From Halomonas meridiana (GTDB lineage Bacteria > Pseudomonadota > Gammaproteobacteria > Pseudomonadales > Halomonadaceae): 64,000 bases of DNA. Numbering within the stretch: position 1 is the first letter of the stretch; each line of letters opens with the position of its first letter. Shown piece by piece: positions 48,418 to 59,085 of the stretch. The DNA lies in contig NZ_CP024621.1 in the NCBI RefSeq assembly GCF_009846525.1, forward strand, positions 3,100,001-3,164,000, read 5' to 3'. The translations under genes were made by a program, and so were the position numbers. The notes beneath the pieces were generated by a model that saw only the letters and a program-made list of their open reading frames with translations, searched no databases and was not told the origin of the DNA.

Positions 48418-49293
48418 TTAGCCGCGCTTGGGTTTCGGCTTACGCATCGCCTGCACCGGACGGCGCTTGTGCTTGTCACGGCTCCAGCGGTTCTTCTCGT
48501 CTGGCGTCAGCTCAGGCACTTTCCGGGTTTCAAGATTGGCCAGCGTCGCCAAGTCATCCACCTCATCCTGAGAGAGTTCGACCCACTCACCGGCTTTCGC
48601 GCGCTTGTCGAGGAAGATGTTGCCGTAGCGAACGCGCTTCAGGCGGCTAACGGTAAGCCCCTGGGATTCCCACAGGCGGCGAACCTCACGGTTGCGGCCC
48701 TCCAGAATCACCACGTGGAACCAGGTATTGATGCCTTCGCCACCAAACTCCTGCACGTCGGTGAAGCGCGCCGGGCCATCTTCCAGCATCACACCGTCGA
48801 CCATAGCGACGATATGCTCACGCTTGACGTCGCCCATGACCCGCACCGCGTACTCACGCTCTACTTGAGTCGAGGGGTGCATCAAGCGGTTGGCCAGTTC
48901 ACCGTCGGTGGTGAACAGCAGCAAACCGCTGGTGTTGATGTCCAAGCGGCCAATCGCAATCCAGCGCTCGCCTTTCAGGCGCGGTAGGCGCTCAAAGACC
49001 GTGCGACGGCCTTCCGGATCTTTGCGGGTGCACAGCTCGCCTTCCGGCTTGTTGTACATAATGACCCGGCGCGGCACTTCCTCTTCCGGTCGCAGCGTCA
49101 CCGGGCGGTCATCAAAGCTGACCTTATCCCGCGCTTCCACCCGATCGCCCAGTTTAGCGACCTGGCTATTCACCTTCACCCGGCCATCGGCAATGGCGGT
49201 TTCCATTTCACGGCGGGAGCCAAGGCCCGCACGGGCGAGGACTTTCTGCAGCTTTTCGCTGGTGGGCGGCGTGGTGTTATTACTCTGACTCAT
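48418..49293 (-). CDS. rluB: 23S rRNA pseudouridine(2605) synthase RluB
   Basis: This 291-residue protein has an S4 RNA-binding domain ([22 protein letters not shown]) and a RsuA/RluB catalytic domain with the Asp in [20 protein letters not shown]. The basic C-terminal tail ([18 protein letters not shown]) is typical of the RluB branch. It overlaps scpB by 14 bases, the standard scpA-scpB-rluB arrangement. The insertion element lies beyond its 3' end and does not touch the coding sequence. Confidence 0.94.
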   Translation of the reverse strand: MSQSNNTTPPTSEKLQKVLARAGLGSRREMETAIADGRVKVNSQVAKLGDRVEARDKVSFDDRPVTLRPEEEVPRRVIMYNKPEGELCTRKDPEGRRTVFERLPRLKGERWIAIGRLDINTSGLLLFTTDGELANRLMHPSTQVEREYAVRVMGDVKREHIVAMVDGVMLEDGPARFTDVQEFGGEGINTWFHVVILEGRNREVRRLWESQGLTVSRLKRVRYGNIFLDKRAKAGEWVELSQDEVDDLATLANLETRKVPELTPDEKNRWSRDKHKRRPVQAMRKPKPKRG

Positions 49294-50080
49294 GGTCGTC
49301 TGACCTCACATCGTTGGTCTGTGTGCCAGCGTCCTCATGTTGACGCTTCGCACGTGCCGCTAGCCGTGCCTCTAAATCGGCAAAACTGAGCGGCTGGGTT
49401 AACGCCGTCTCGGCGTGGTGATCGGCACTCTCTGCCGACGTATTCTCATCTTGCTGGGGTGGCGCATCCTGCACGCTTTGCACCGTTTCGTCCAGTGCTG
49501 GCGGCGGGTTTTGTTCGGATGATGTCTCCTCAAGGGAAAGCTCTTCGCTATCATCGCCGTTGACCAGGGTATGCATAGGCGGCAGCGCATCCAGGGTTTT
49601 CAGGCCGAAGTCATCCAGAAAACTGCGCGTGGTGGCATACACCGCAGGGCGGCCCGGCACGTCACGATGCCCCACCACGCGTATCCAGCCGCGTTCCATC
49701 AGTGTTCGAATGATCGAACTGCTAACGCTCACGCCGCGCACATCTTCGATATCACCCCGAGTCACCGGTTGACGGTAGGCAATGAGCGCCAGCGTTTCCA
49801 AAAGTGCTCGAGAGTAGCGCTGTGGCCGTTCGTCCCACAGCCGCGAGACCCAGTGGGCCAAACGCGGGCGAATGCGTAGCTGAAAGCCCGAGGCGGTCTC
49901 GACCAGTTCGAGCGCGCCATGTTCATGACGCAGCGCCAGCCGCGACAACGCCTCCCTCAGCGCTTTGCGGGTAGGGCACTCCTCTTCTAAAAAGAGCGTT
50001 TCCAGGCGCTCGACCGGCAGCGGCTCCCCCGCCGCTAGCAGCGCCGCTTCAATAATATCGTCTAACGTGGTGTCTCTCAC
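49280..50080 (-). CDS. scpB: Segregation and condensation protein B
   Basis: This 266-residue protein has the two winged-helix domains of ScpB ([18 protein letters not shown] near the N-terminus and [20 protein letters not shown] in the second wing, then [34 protein letters not shown]). It forms the kleisin-associated part of the SMC-ScpAB condensin. A Glu/Gln/Asp-rich tail of about 90 residues follows the conserved core and is longer than in Bacillus. It overlaps scpA by 4 bases and rluB by 14, so the three are one transcript. Confidence 0.93.
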   Translation of the reverse strand: MRDTTLDDIIEAALLAAGEPLPVERLETLFLEEECPTRKALREALSRLALRHEHGALELVETASGFQLRIRPRLAHWVSRLWDERPQRYSRALLETLALIAYRQPVTRGDIEDVRGVSVSSSIIRTLMERGWIRVVGHRDVPGRPAVYATTRSFLDDFGLKTLDALPPMHTLVNGDDSEELSLEETSSEQNPPPALDETVQSVQDAPPQQDENTSAESADHHAETALTQPLSFADLEARLAARAKRQHEDAGTQTNDVRSDDHESE

Positions 50081-51054
50081 CGCGACTCCTCGTCAGGTTC
50101 AAACGCAGGCTCTTCAAATGCCGAGGCGGCATCGCCCTGCTCCTCTCCCAAACGCTCGAAAGCGCCCTCTTCCCCATCGGCCAGCGCCGCTTGGCGGGCG
50201 CGCACGTGAATGGGCGACAGCGGTGCGTTTTGAACGATCTCGATCATGGCCTCTTTGGCCAGCTCTAAAATAGCCATAAAGGTTACCACCACCCCGGCAC
50301 GCCCCTCTTCAAGGGTAAACAGCGCTTCAAAGGGCGTATAACGGCCGCTCTCGCCATCCTGGCTGAGCTGCTCCATGATCTTCAGCATTCGCTCGCGGGT
50401 GGAGAGCACTTCCCGGCTGATCTGGTGGGCCTGGGCCAGCTCGGCGCGCTTGAGAATATCGGACAGCGCTCCCAGCAGCTCATCAAGCTCTACATCGGGA
50501 TGGATCACCCGCGTCTCCAACGGCGGTAAGCCCGCCTGTACGCTGAACCAGTCCCGACCGACGCGGGGCAGCGTATCCAGCGCCTCGGCGGCCTCTTTTA
50601 GGCGCTCGTACTCCTGCAGACGTCGAATCAGCTCGGCGCGGGGATCCTCTTCCTCCTCCCCCTCCGCTTTCGGCGGGCGCGGCAACAGCGTCCGGGATTT
50701 AATCTCCGCCAGCATGGCAGCCATCAGCAGGTACTCGCCCGCCAGCTCGATCTCCATGGCTTTCATCAGCTCCACGTACTCAATGTACTGGTGGGTGATG
50801 GTGGCCACGTTGATGGTCAGGATATCCAGGTTCTGGCGACGAATTAAATAGAGCAGCAGATCCAACGGCCCTTCGAAGGCTTCCAGAAAGACCCGCAGCG
50901 CCTCGGGTGGAATATAGAGATCTTCCGGCAGCTGCGTGATGGGCTCATCAAACAGACGCCCAAGCGCCTCCACCACCGGCTCGGCAGTAGATTCCGCCAC
51001 GTCTTGGTCTTGGTCTTGGTCTTGGTCTGGCGCTGCGCTTGGCGTCTCGCTCAC
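50077..51054 (-). CDS. scpA: Segregation and condensation protein A (kleisin)
   Basis: This 325-residue kleisin bridges SMC heads with ScpB. The conserved core starts with LEAFEGPLDLLLYLIRRQNLDILTINVATIT and includes EYLLMAAMLAEIKSRTLLP, ending with the winged-helix VTFMAILELAKEAMIEIVQ. An N-terminal extension of about 45 residues contains four Asp-Gln pairs encoded by a perfect hexamer repeat (51001-51030). It starts at 51054, 66 bases after radD, and overlaps scpB at its end. Confidence 0.92.
   Translation of the reverse strand: MSETPSAAPDQDQDQDQDVAESTAEPVVEALGRLFDEPITQLPEDLYIPPEALRVFLEAFEGPLDLLLYLIRRQNLDILTINVATITHQYIEYVELMKAMEIELAGEYLLMAAMLAEIKSRTLLPRPPKAEGEEEEDPRAELIRRLQEYERLKEAAEALDTLPRVGRDWFSVQAGLPPLETRVIHPDVELDELLGALSDILKRAELAQAHQISREVLSTRERMLKIMEQLSQDGESGRYTPFEALFTLEEGRAGVVVTFMAILELAKEAMIEIVQNAPLSPIHVRARQAALADGEEGAFERLGEEQGDAASAFEEPAFEPDEESR
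51001..51030. repeat. In-frame hexanucleotide tandem repeat in scpA
   Basis: Four perfect copies of GTCTTG (51001-51024) plus one degenerate copy encode a short Asp-Gln run in the non-conserved N-terminal extension of ScpA. Copy-number change would stay in frame. Confidence 0.85.
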
Positions 51055-51120
51055 GCGGGTCGAATCCTTCGTTGATGAGTGGGAAAACAGCAGTGTAACA
51101 GCGCGCTGTCAGCGCGGCAT

Positions 51121-52929
51121 CTAGCCAGCATCGGCGGCTTTCCGATAGCGCCCTTGATAATCGAACAGCTTATCGCGGATTTGAAAGTGTCGGCCTACCT
51201 TTCGCCCCACCACAAAATCCGGGTGGCGCAATCGACGCTGCTCGTTGACAACCTCATCAGGCGTCGTCGGTTGCCATTGACCGCCTGGCGCACGCAGATG
51301 GGTACGCAAAAATACGGCATAAAACGCGCGGCGCTGGGCCGGGGTTTCTAAAGCAAACCATTCGCTCAGGCTGTCGCCATCTTCATCGTGGTAGGTGGCT
51401 TTTAGGCGCGGCAGACCACGGCCATTGGTAGTCGCCTCTAACTGCATGCCGCTGACGCGCAGCACCTTGGCATCTTTTAGCTTCAGCGCATCCTTGAGCT
51501 TGTCGTCAGCGTCCACCAGCAGCTTCTCACAGCCATGACAGCGGCGGGCGGCAATATCGTTCTCAGCGCCGCACTCGTCGCATACTTTGAAGCGAAAGCG
51601 AAACTCGCACTGGCGGCGGCGCCCTGCGTCATCCTCAATCAGCCCCTGGCAGCGGCGGCCGAAGTGTTCGATCACCAGCTCGCCGTCGCGCTTGCCCCAA
51701 AACAGGTTCGCGTGACCGCAGTCCGGGCAGGGCACCTGCACCGGTTCGCTATCGCTATCCGGCTTGGGTTCGCCTACTTCCGGAGCGTAGAGATCCCACG
51801 GGTTGCCCGCATAGTCGAGAATCAAACACTCCTCTTTACCCGGCGAGAGGCGCAGCCCGCGACCAACGATCTGCTGATACAGGCTGACCGACTCGGTGGG
51901 CCGCAGAATCGCGATCAGATCGACGTGGGGGGCATCGAAGCCGGTGGTCAACACCGCCACGTTGACCAAATACTTTAACTGGCGCGCTTTAAACGCATCG
52001 ATCAGCTCGGTGCGCTCGGCCGAGGCGGTCGCACCGGTAATCAGCGCGGCCTGCTCGGCGGGCAAGTAGCCCATGATCTCTTCGGCGTGAGCCACTGTGG
52101 CGGCGAAAATCATCACCCCCTGGTGGTCAGCGGCGTACTCCACCACCTGGGCAATGATGCCCGGCGTGGCGCGGTTGCCTGCTACCACGCGGTTAAGCTC
52201 CTCCTCCCGAAACAGCCCGCTGGACGAGGGCGCAAGCGCCGAGAAGTCGTACCCCTCGATGGCCATATCCAGCCGTTTGGGCGCAGCCAAAAAGCCCTGC
52301 TTGACCATCAGACGCAGCGGCTGCTCAAACACACAGTCGGCAAAAAAGCTCTCCTCTGAACCGCGCACCATGCCGTGGTGGTGGCGGTGGTAGATAAAGC
52401 CCTGCCCCAAACGAAACGGGGTGGCGGTTAGGCCGAGGATTTTTAGCTGCGGGTTCTGGCTCCGCAGGTGCTCGATCACCTGCCGATAGCTGGAGTCCTC
52501 CTCCAGCGATACCCGATGGCACTCGTCGATTACCAGCAGAGTAAAGCTGGCGTCGTTGAATTGCTCCAGGTTGCGCACCACCGACTGCACCGAGCCAAAC
52601 ACCACTTGGCGACTGGCCTCTTTGCGCTTTAACCCAGCGCTGAAGATATCCGCCTCCAAGCCGTACGCTTGGTACTTGGCGTGGTTCTGCTCCACCAGCT
52701 CGCGCACGTGGGCCAACACCAGCACCCGCCCACGGGCGAGTCTCGCCAGTTCAGCGATCACCAGCGACTTGCCGCTGCCCGTCGGCAGCACCACCACGGC
52801 GGGGGCGCTGGTGGCGCGAAAGTGGCTGACTACCCGCTTCACCGCCTCGGTTTGGTAGGGACGCAGCGAAGGCGCTGCCGTGTTAGCCAAGAAAGGCGGC
52901 CCGGAGGCCGCCTTTTCAGGATGTGTCAT
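51121..52929 (-). CDS. radD: DEAD/DEAH-box helicase-like protein RadD (YejH)
   Basis: This 602-residue SF2 protein matches the E. coli RadD pattern: [16 protein letters not shown], Walker [15 protein letters not shown] Walker [13 protein letters not shown], and the [34 protein letters not shown] block, then a C-terminal zinc-ribbon with [13 protein letters not shown] and CHGCE. RadD aids recombination intermediate processing with RecA/SSB. ATG at 52929 follows AAGGTG. A terminator-like hairpin lies inside the first 12 codons, and E. coli RadD begins about 18 residues later, so a downstream start is possible. Confidence 0.9.
   Translation of the reverse strand: MTHPEKAASGPPFLANTAAPSLRPYQTEAVKRVVSHFRATSAPAVVVLPTGSGKSLVIAELARLARGRVLVLAHVRELVEQNHAKYQAYGLEADIFSAGLKRKEASRQVVFGSVQSVVRNLEQFNDASFTLLVIDECHRVSLEEDSSYRQVIEHLRSQNPQLKILGLTATPFRLGQGFIYHRHHHGMVRGSEESFFADCVFEQPLRLMVKQGFLAAPKRLDMAIEGYDFSALAPSSSGLFREEELNRVVAGNRATPGIIAQVVEYAADHQGVMIFAATVAHAEEIMGYLPAEQAALITGATASAERTELIDAFKARQLKYLVNVAVLTTGFDAPHVDLIAILRPTESVSLYQQIVGRGLRLSPGKEECLILDYAGNPWDLYAPEVGEPKPDSDSEPVQVPCPDCGHANLFWGKRDGELVIEHFGRRCQGLIEDDAGRRRQCEFRFRFKVCDECGAENDIAARRCHGCEKLLVDADDKLKDALKLKDAKVLRVSGMQLEATTNGRGLPRLKATYHDEDGDSLSEWFALETPAQRRAFYAVFLRTHLRAPGGQWQPTTPDEVVNEQRRLRHPDFVVGRKVGRHFQIRDKLFDYQGRYRKAADAG
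52898..52925 (-). terminator. Terminator-like hairpin overlapping the start of radD
   Basis: A perfect 10-bp stem (52902-52911 with 52916-52925, loop CGGA) is followed on the minus strand by TTTCTTGG. It is placed to end the purL transcript but lies inside the annotated radD coding start (codons 2-10). Confidence 0.55.
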
Positions 52930-52958
52930 CCATCACCTTTCGGGTTGGTCACATGATG

Positions 52959-55900
52959 TTAGCCCAGCCATACCCGCGCATTGCGGAACAGGCGCAGCCA
53001 CGCACCATCTTCGGTCCACTCCGCCGGACGCCAAGAGTTAGTGACCGCGCGGGTCACCCGCTCAGGGTGCGGCATCATGATCGTCACGCGGCCATCCGGC
53101 GTGGTCAGGCCGGTAATGCCCGACGGCGAGCCGTTGGGGTTGGCCGGGTAGCGCGTAGTGACTTGGCCGTAGTTATCGATATAGCGCAGGGCAATTTGGC
53201 TGCTCGACTGCATGCTGCGCAGGTGCGCCGTATCGCGGAACTCGGCGCGACCCTCCCCGTGAGCAACGGCGATAGGCAGCTTGGAGCCTTCCATGCCCGC
53301 CAGCAGAATCGAAGGGCTCTTCTCTACCCGCACCATCGACACCCGGGCTTCGAACTGTTCGGACTCATTGCGCACGAAAGCCGGCCAGTTTTCCGCACCG
53401 GGAATCAGCGTTTTGAGCTGCGAGAGCATCTGGCAGCCGTTACACACGCCCAACGAGAAGCTGTCGTCGCGGTTGAAGAAGGCTTCAAACTGCTCACGGG
53501 CGCGCTCGTTGAATAGCACAGACTTCGCCCAGCCGCCGCCTGCACCCAACACGTCGCCGTAGGAGAAACCGCCACAGGCCACCAAGCCTTTGAACTCCTC
53601 CAGGGAGACACGGCCTTCGAGGATGTCGCTCATATGCACATCCACCGCATCGAAACCCGCTTTGTGAAAGGCCCAGGCCATCTCTACCTGACCATTGACG
53701 CCCTGTTCACGCAGCACGGCCACCGCGGGCTTGGCGGTGTTGAGATACGGCGCGCTGATATCGTCGTTAATATCGAAGGTCGGCGCGGCGCTGAGGCCCG
53801 GGTCGCGAACGTCGAGCAGGTTGTCGAACTCGTTCTTCGCACATTCCGGGTTATCCCGCAGCGCCTGCATGCGGTAGCTGGTTTCGGCCCAGGTGCGCTG
53901 GGTTAGCTGGCGGGTGGTCTCCAGCAGCGGCTCTTCGAACAGCGTGACACGCACTTGGTCGTCGTAACGCGGGCGGGCAATCACGCCACAGGTTTCGATA
54001 CCCGCCATGGCGAACTGGGTCAGCACCTCTTCGGTGTGCTGGCGATTGACCTGAATCACCGCGCCCAGCTCTTCGGAGAACAGCGCGTTGAAGGCTTCTA
54101 CCGGCTCATCGATCAGCCAGTCGAGCTTGATCTCAAGCCCAGCGTGCCCTGCAAACGCCATTTCCAGTAGGGTGACCAGCAGGCCGCCGTCGCTGCGGTC
54201 GTGATAAGCCAGCAGCTTGCCGTCGCGGTTCAGACCTTGGATCACTTCGAAAAACGCTTTCAGATCTTCCGGGTCGTCCACATCCGGGCACGCGTCGCCC
54301 ACCTGGCCATACACCTGCGCCAGCGCCGAGCCGCCAAGACGGTTCTGGCCGTTCCCCAGGTCGATCAAGATCAGATCAGACTCATCCTGCTCCAGGTTGA
54401 TCTGCGGCGTCAGCGTCGCCAGCGCGTCGGTCACCGGTGCAAAGCCGGTCACCACCAGCGACAGCGGCGAGGTAATGCTCTTCTCTTCGGCGTCATCGCC
54501 CTCTTTCCACGCGGTGCGCATGGACATGGAGTCCTTGCCCACCGGCACGGCGATGCCGAGTGCCGGGCATAGCTCCATGCCCACGGCATGAACGGCGTCA
54601 TACAGCGCCTGGTTTTCACCGGGGTGATCAGCAGCGCTCATCCAGTTGGCGGAGAGCTTGATATCCGACAGCTTGGCAATCGGCGCAGCCGCGAGATTGG
54701 TAATGGCTTCTGCCACCGCTAAGCGCGCGCTGGCCGCAGGATTAATCAGCGCCACCGGCGGGCGCTCGCCCATGGCCATGGCTTCACCGGCGTGGGTGTC
54801 GAAGCTCGCGGTGGTCACCGCGACGTCGGCCACCGGCACTTGCCAGGGGCCTACCATCTGATCACGGGCGACTTGGCCGGTGATGGAACGGTCGCCGATG
54901 GTGATCAGGAAGCTTTTCGAGGCCACCGTGGGCAGGCGCAGCACCCGGTCCATCGCTTCGCGCAGGTCCAGGTTATCCAGCATGACGCCCGAGAGTTCAG
55001 GGGTTTGGCGCTCAAACGAACGGGTCATCTTGGGCGGTTTGCCAAACAGCACGCTCATGGGCAGATCGACGGGCTTGGTTTCGAAATGGCCGTCGCGCAC
55101 TTCCAGGTGGTGCTCCGCCTGGGCTTCGCCCACTACCGCGTAGGGGCAGCGCTCGCGCTTGCACAGCGCGTCGAAGGTATCCAAGTCTTCAGGGGCCACT
55201 GCCAGTACGTAGCGCTCCTGGGCTTCGTTACACCAGATTTCCAGCGGGCTCATGCCCGGCTCGGCGTTGGGCACCGCGCGCAGGTCAAACAGACCGCCAC
55301 GGTTGCCGTCTTTAACCAGCTCCGGCAAGGCGTTAGACAGCCCGCCCGCACCGACATCGTGGATAAAGCGAATCGGGTTGTTGTCGCCCAGCGCCCAGCA
55401 GCGGTCGATGACTTCTTGGGCACGACGCTCGATTTCCGGGTTTTCCCGCTGCACAGAGGCGAAATCCAAATCCGCGCTGGACTCACCGGACGCCATACTG
55501 GACGCCGCACCGCCGCCCAGGCCGATCAGCATCGCCGGGCCACCCATGACGATCAGCTTACCGCCAACCGGGATCTCGCCTTTTTGCACGTGCTGAGCGC
55601 GAATGTTGCCGTAACCGCCGGCAATCATGATCGGCTTGTGGTAGCCGCGACGCTCGATGCCGCCTTCGCTGAGCGCATCCTGCTCATAGGTGCGGAAGTA
55701 GCCGGTCAGGTTGGGGCGGCCAAACTCGTTGTTGAACGCGGCACCGCCAATCGGGCCGTCCAGCATGATATTGAGCGCGGACTGCATGCGCTCGGGCTTG
55801 CCGTAGTCGAAGGCCTCCCAGGGCTGAACGAATTCAGGAATGCGCAGGTTAGAAACGGTAAAACCGGACAAGCCTGCTTTTGGCTTACCGCCGATGCCGG

Positions 55901-56884
55901 TCGCGCCTTCGTCTCGAATCTCACCGCCGGAGCCGGTGGCCGCACCGGGAAATGGCGCAATGGCCGTGGGGTGGTTGTGGGTCTCCACCTTCATCAGAAT
56001 GTGGATCGGCTCTTGGTGGGCATCGTAGCGGGCGCGCTCGCCCTCGGCACCGGTGAGCGGCGTGGGGAAGAAGCGTCCGCCGTGGCTGCCTTTGATCACC
56101 GCCGCGTTATCGCTGTACGCAGAGAGCACGTTATCCGGTGACGTGGCGAAGGTGTTCTTGATCATCTTAAACAGCGAGTGGCTCTGGGCCTCGCCGTCGA
56201 TGACCCAATCTGCATTGAAGATTTTGTGGCGACAGTGCTCAGAGTTCGCCTGGGCGAACATCATCAGCTCCACATCGCTGGGGTTGCGGCCTAGCTCGAT
56301 AAAGGCCTCGACGAGGTAGTCGACTTCATCATCCGCCAGCGCAAGGCCCAGCTCACGGTTCGCCGTCATCAGCGCGTCGCGGCCGCCTTCCAGAATGTCG
56401 ACGCTGCCAAGGGGGCAGGCGAGTGGTGGGCGAATAGCTTGCTCGCCTCGGCTACGTCGTCCAGTACGTTTTCGGTCATGCGGTCATGCAGCAGCGCGCT
56501 GATCGTTTCTAGCTGCTCAGCGCTGGGGGCGCCACGTAGGCCTACGCGGTAATCGATACCCCGCTCGATGCGACTAATCTGGCTGAGCCCGCAGTTGTGG
56601 GCAATGTCGGTTGCTTTAGAGGACCACGGTGACTGGGTGCCCAGACGCGGCACGACCAGAAAGCGCTGCGCGTTATCGGGGGTTTCCTGGTGTTCGTGGC
56701 TGCCGTACGCCAGCAGTTGCGCCAACCGCGCCTGGGCGGCCTGATCGAGCTCTTCGTGGTGGTCGATGAAGTGGACGTAATGGGCAGACAGCGCCTCCAC
56801 CTCCGGAACACGGTCACGCAACACCATTAACAGCCGTTCATGACGGAAGGCGGAAAGGGCGGGTGCGCCTCGCAGTTCGAGCAT
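52959..56884 (-). pseudogene. purL: Phosphoribosylformylglycinamidine synthase, disrupted by one frameshift
   Basis: The large PurL (FGAM synthase) is split between two frames: residues 1-171 (56369-56884, MLELRGAPALSAF to [10 protein letters not shown]) and the remaining 1136 residues (52959-56369, from [17 protein letters not shown]). The break is at a run of five G on the plus strand (56411-56415); a sixth would fuse HHSPAPL to [13 protein letters not shown] in exact register with the E. coli enzyme. The C-terminal glutaminase domain ([12 protein letters not shown] catalytic Cys, HGEGRAEF) and the ATP-binding core are intact. It may be a real lesion, a sequencing error, or a slippage site. 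The disrupted gene is otherwise full length (about 1308 residues when fused). Confidence 0.85.
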
Positions 56885-57049
56885 ATCTGAGAGCCTCTAA
56901 AGCAGGGAGAGTTCGAGCAGGAAATCACCGGGCCGCTACGCGGCAATCCCACTATGATACTGGAAAGCGGCGTCCACACGAAATCAACAAGGTGACAGCG
57001 CCTGGCAGGCTGGGTATCGTGGCAGACTGTTCCATGTTGACCAGCCCTC

Positions 57050-58516
57050 ATGCCGACATCGATTGCCCAACATTTTATCGCTCATTACCGGGCGTATTTC
57101 GCGATGATCGCGACACTTCTTCTGATTTTAGTGCCGCGCAGTGCGTCCATGACGAGCGGTGAACACCTTGCGCAAATTCAAGCGAAAGAGTTCATCACGA
57201 TTCATACTCGCAACACCCCCACCACCTATTACGAAGGCCGCCAAGGGCCGACCGGCTTCGAGTATGAGCTGATGCACCGCTTTGCGGACTATCTAGGGGT
57301 CAGCCTCAACCTGAACGCGAGCCACCACCCGGAGAGCGTGCTTCCCGCCGTGCGCGAGCAGGGCGACTTAGGCGCTGCCGCCCTCCCCCTACTGGCAGAC
57401 TCACCGGGCATTCACTACACCCGCTCCATCATTCAGATGCAGCCGCTGGTGGTGTATCGCCGCGGGCTCAACGGCATCGATGAACCGGCAGATCTCGTGG
57501 GCCTGGAGCTGGGCACGCTGAGCGAGGCGGGCACCAGCCAAGCGCTGCGCGCCCTTCAACGTGACTACCCCAACCTTAGCTGGAAAGAGTCTCACGAGCT
57601 TGAAGTGGCCGAACTATTGGCGCGAGTAGAAAACGGTATTTTGGATGCGGCGATCATTTTTGATCACCAGTTTCGTTTGAACCGGCTGTTTTTCCCAAAC
57701 GTCGAACGCGGTTTTTTTCTAGGCGAGCCGCTCTCTCTGGCATGGGCCGTGCCTAGCGGCCGCGGGCTTGGATTATTAGAAGCCGCCAATCAATTTCTCC
57801 AGGAGCTACAAGAGAACGGCACCCTGCAACAGCTGGTGAGCCGCTACTTCGGCCATGACGACTATCTGGAGTACGTGGGCACCCGCACGTTCCTCGCCCA
57901 TCTCGATGAGCGCCTGCCCAACTACACCGAGCTATTCAAGCAAGCGGCCCGCGATACCGGCTTTGATTGGAAGCTACTGGCCGCCGTCGGGTATCAAGAG
58001 TCGCACTGGGACCCGACCGCCGTCTCCCCCACCGGGGTTCGCGGCCTGATGATGCTGACCAACCCCACCGCCAGCGAAATGGGCGTGGCCGACCGCACCG
58101 ACGCCGCACAGAGTATCGATGGCGGCGCGCGCTACCTGCGCAGCATTAAAGACCGACTTCCAGACAGCATTACCGGGGATGACCGACTCTACATGGCCAT
58201 GGCGGCTTACAATGTCGGTCTTGGCCACCTTTACGATGCCCGTAAGATTGCCGAGATGCGTGGCGGCGATCCGGATCGCTGGCAGGACGTTCGCGCAGCG
58301 CTCCCGCTCTTACAGGAGCGTGAGTGGCATAGCCAAACCCGCCATGGCTATGCCCGTGGCGGCGAGCCGGTCATCTACGTGCGCAACATCCGGCGCTACT
58401 ACGAGATGATCGAGTACGTGGAGCGCAGCCGACAGCAATTCTTTCAGCTAGAGCAGGCGCCCACCAGCGAAGAGCCGCTGCTGCTATTCGATATCGTGCC
58501 CCCTATCGAGCCGTAA
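57050..58516 (+). CDS. mltF: Membrane-bound lytic murein transglycosylase F
   Basis: This 488-residue protein has an N-terminal hydrophobic signal/anchor (about residues 10-30), a periplasmic solute-binding (SBP_bac_3) domain (about 45-270) and a C-terminal SLT lysozyme-like domain (about 290-430) with catalytic Glu317 in GYQESHWDPTAVSPTGVRGLMML and AAYNVGLGHLYDA. MltF cleaves peptidoglycan glycan strands with anhydro-product formation, feeding the recycling pathway in which AmpD (33788-34369) acts. It is divergent from purL, as in E. coli, and convergent with tadA. Confidence 0.94.
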   Translation: MPTSIAQHFIAHYRAYFAMIATLLLILVPRSASMTSGEHLAQIQAKEFITIHTRNTPTTYYEGRQGPTGFEYELMHRFADYLGVSLNLNASHHPESVLPAVREQGDLGAAALPLLADSPGIHYTRSIIQMQPLVVYRRGLNGIDEPADLVGLELGTLSEAGTSQALRALQRDYPNLSWKESHELEVAELLARVENGILDAAIIFDHQFRLNRLFFPNVERGFFLGEPLSLAWAVPSGRGLGLLEAANQFLQELQENGTLQQLVSRYFGHDDYLEYVGTRTFLAHLDERLPNYTELFKQAARDTGFDWKLLAAVGYQESHWDPTAVSPTGVRGLMMLTNPTASEMGVADRTDAAQSIDGGARYLRSIKDRLPDSITGDDRLYMAMAAYNVGLGHLYDARKIAEMRGGDPDRWQDVRAALPLLQEREWHSQTRHGYARGGEPVIYVRNIRRYYEMIEYVERSRQQFFQLEQAPTSEEPLLLFDIVPPIEP

Positions 58517-58521
58517 TCTGG

Positions 58522-58977
58522 CTAGCGCTTCTCGGCAAAGAACTGCTTGAGCAACCGCTTGGCGGGCGTCGCCAGCACGCCGCCCGTCACTGCGATCTGA
58601 TGGTTGAACCAGGGCTGGGCAAGCAGATTGGCCTTTGACTCCACCATGCCAGTGCGTGGCTCGGGCGCGCCGTATACCAAACGGGCAATGCGCGCATGCA
58701 CCATGGTGCCTGCGCACATCATGCAGGGCTCTAGCGTCACAAACAGCGTGCAGCCCTCTAAACGGTAGTTGCCCAGCCGCTGCCCCGCCTCGCGTAGCGC
58801 GCGCACCTCGGCGTGGCCGCTGGGGTCGCAGCTTGCCAGCGGTGCATTGTGGCCAGCGCCGATGATCTCCCCCTGGGCATCCACCACCACCGCGCCCACC
58901 GGCACTTCCCCGGCGGCAAACGCTAGGTGCGCTTGGTCCATGGCGCGGTGCATGTAAAATTCATCGCTGCGTATCAA
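58522..58977 (-). CDS. tadA: tRNA adenosine(34) deaminase TadA
   Basis: This 151-residue zinc deaminase makes inosine 34 in tRNA-Arg(ACG). Catalytic motifs are HAEVRALREAG (zinc His and Glu) and PCMMCAGTM (zinc Cys pair). The preferred start is TTG at 58977 because GGAG lies 6 bases upstream and homologues extend to this point; the nearest ATG (58953) is 8 residues further in. Its stop is 5 bases from the mltF stop. Confidence 0.93.
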   Translation of the reverse strand: MIRSDEFYMHRAMDQAHLAFAAGEVPVGAVVVDAQGEIIGAGHNAPLASCDPSGHAEVRALREAGQRLGNYRLEGCTLFVTLEPCMMCAGTMVHARIARLVYGAPEPRTGMVESKANLLAQPWFNHQIAVTGGVLATPAKRLLKQFFAEKR

Positions 58978-59085
58978 GGCAAACTCCGCTAAGGTAGCAA
59001 AACGATCGTTTTAATAGCGTGATGGCCGCACTGGGTGCGCTTTCAATCATCGGCAGGAAAACGGATAGCACCAAGGATACAGAGA

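Noticed and set aside
54792-56141. 449-codon plus-strand frame opposite purL
   Set aside because: This is an antisense shadow of the PurL core, which has conserved motifs throughout; the plus-strand translation shows none.
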